Assembly (NCBI GenBank): GCA_900769785.1
Contig: CAAGHV010000157.1
Span: forward strand, 1-16,416
Length of the DNA: 16,416 bases
Reading direction: 5' to 3'
Origin: Bacteroidales bacterium
Lineage (GTDB): Bacteria > Bacteroidota > Bacteroidia > Bacteroidales > P3
The notes under the pieces were generated by a model. The model had not been told where the DNA came from and ran no database searches. It worked only from the letters and a program-made list of their open reading frames with translations. Position numbers and translations under genes: made by a program. This document shows positions 15,959-16,416 of the stretch, one piece after another (position 1 is the stretch's first letter; the number at the start of each line of letters is the position of its first letter).

Positions 15959-16163
15959 ACTATTTTAGATACTTTCGCCCTACAATTAACATACGTAATT
16001 TTCATTTAACATCTTATCACCTATTCCAAGTTCATAAATATCCTATCAAAAACAATGGCATATTGTCGAAAAGCATTCTATTGTCGGCAATGTTTTGCCA
16101 AGAAAATGGAAAATATTTCGAAAGAAAATATCAATAAATAGAAACCATTTTCAAATATTCTCG

Positions 16164-16416
16164 TATTTAGTAGAAGCCAAAAATATTGCATAAATAATAA
16201 ACTTGAAGAAACACATATTTATAATATGAAAGAACGATTTTTCGAACTAAATGACTTTTTTAACGACATGATAAAAGCAAAAACTAGCATAATTCCCATC
16301 ATATCTGAATTTGACGAAGATATGATACTTACCGACGAAAAATCGTTCTTTCATATTATAAATATGTGTTTCTTCAAGTTTATTATTTATGCAATATTTT
16401 TGGCTTCTACTAAATA
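16164..16416. repeat. perfect 81-bp inverted repeat around a 91-bp core, at the window edge
   Basis: The left arm 16164-16244 is the exact reverse complement of the right arm 16336-16416, with no mismatch over 81 bp and a 91-bp unique core (16245-16335). The right arm reaches the last base of the window, so the repeat may extend further. A transcript would fold into a very long hairpin. An invertible segment, a MITE-like element and a fold-back artefact at a contig end all fit. Confidence 0.9.
16226..16416 (+). CDS. possible start of an unidentified gene, partial
   Basis: An ATG at 16226 inside the left repeat arm opens a frame that runs through the core and the right arm to the window end (63 codons, no stop). 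It begins MKERFFELNDFFNDM. The first ~40 residues, encoded mainly by the core, have a normal mix with acidic and basic residues (SEFDEDMILTDEK). The rest, encoded by the right arm, is hydrophobic and AT-driven (CFFKFIIYAIF) and looks like reverse-complemented non-coding DNA. The true gene may therefore diverge from this sequence at the arm boundary. No family is recognised and no promoter box is seen. Confidence 0.3.
   Translation, partial: MKERFFELNDFFNDMIKAKTSIIPIISEFDEDMILTDEKSFFHIINMCFFKFIIYAIFLASTK

Larger units (their letters stand above)
15484..16163. other. 680-bp AT-rich intergenic region
   Basis: Short open frames of ~60 codons exist on both strands, but none has convincing composition or family resemblance. 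No tRNA or clear terminator was seen. Notable items are the ACGTG motif series (15886-15958) and a small GGCAA-TGTT-TTGCC hairpin (16086-16099). The upstream region of the lamin-tail gene lies at its left end, and no TAnnTTTG box was found close to that gene. Confidence 0.55.

Noticed and set aside
15823..16005. 60-codon minus-strand frame MKITYVNCRAKVSK..., hydrophobic with several Cys.
   Set aside because: No promoter box, ribosome site or family resemblance, and it overlaps the phased ACGTG motifs. Composition fits a chance frame.

Overview
The window fits a Bacteroidota genome, most likely order Bacteroidales. The evidence is a 2001-residue secreted protein ending in a type IX secretion (T9SS) sorting domain, Bacteroidota-style -7 boxes (TAnnTTTG) upstream of several genes, outer-membrane beta-barrels ending in Phe, a lamin-tail surface protein, and AT-rich intergenic DNA. 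Genus cannot be judged from the sequence. Both edges cut through open frames.

Left part (1-3165, plus strand): the 3' end of an unidentified gene; glnS (glutaminyl-tRNA synthetase); and a GT2-type glycosyltransferase. The glycosyltransferase lies between two copies of the glnS 3' end. The last ~45 coding bases plus the hairpin terminator of glnS recur 1074 bp downstream as a decayed copy, so the glycosyltransferase looks inserted. An AT-rich stretch (3165-3361) with palindromes built on TTCTAAyGaCCG follows, between convergent genes.

Middle (3362-12166, minus strand): a 6-kb gene for a multidomain secreted protein (signal peptide, nine FN3-like repeats, two CUB-like, two MAM/jelly-roll-like and two copies of an unnamed ~180-residue module, T9SS tail). 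About 760 bp without a recognisable gene follow, then two tandem paralogous outer-membrane beta-barrel genes. The first carries a frameshift; the second is intact.

Right part (12563-16416): dxs (first enzyme of the MEP isoprenoid pathway) and a small lamin-tail/FlgD-Ig-like exported protein, both on the minus strand. Then comes a ~740-bp AT-rich region with a spaced series of ACGTG motifs. The window ends in a perfect 81-bp inverted repeat around a 91-bp core that reads like the start of a protein. This may be an invertible segment, a MITE-like element or a fold-back assembly artefact.

The genes do not form one pathway. Housekeeping genes (glnS, dxs) are interspersed with cell-surface and secretion genes (glycosyltransferase, T9SS cargo, beta-barrels, lamin-tail protein). 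No complete new defence, mobile or biosynthetic system is visible. The best leads are the duplicated glnS tail around the glycosyltransferase and the terminal inverted repeat.
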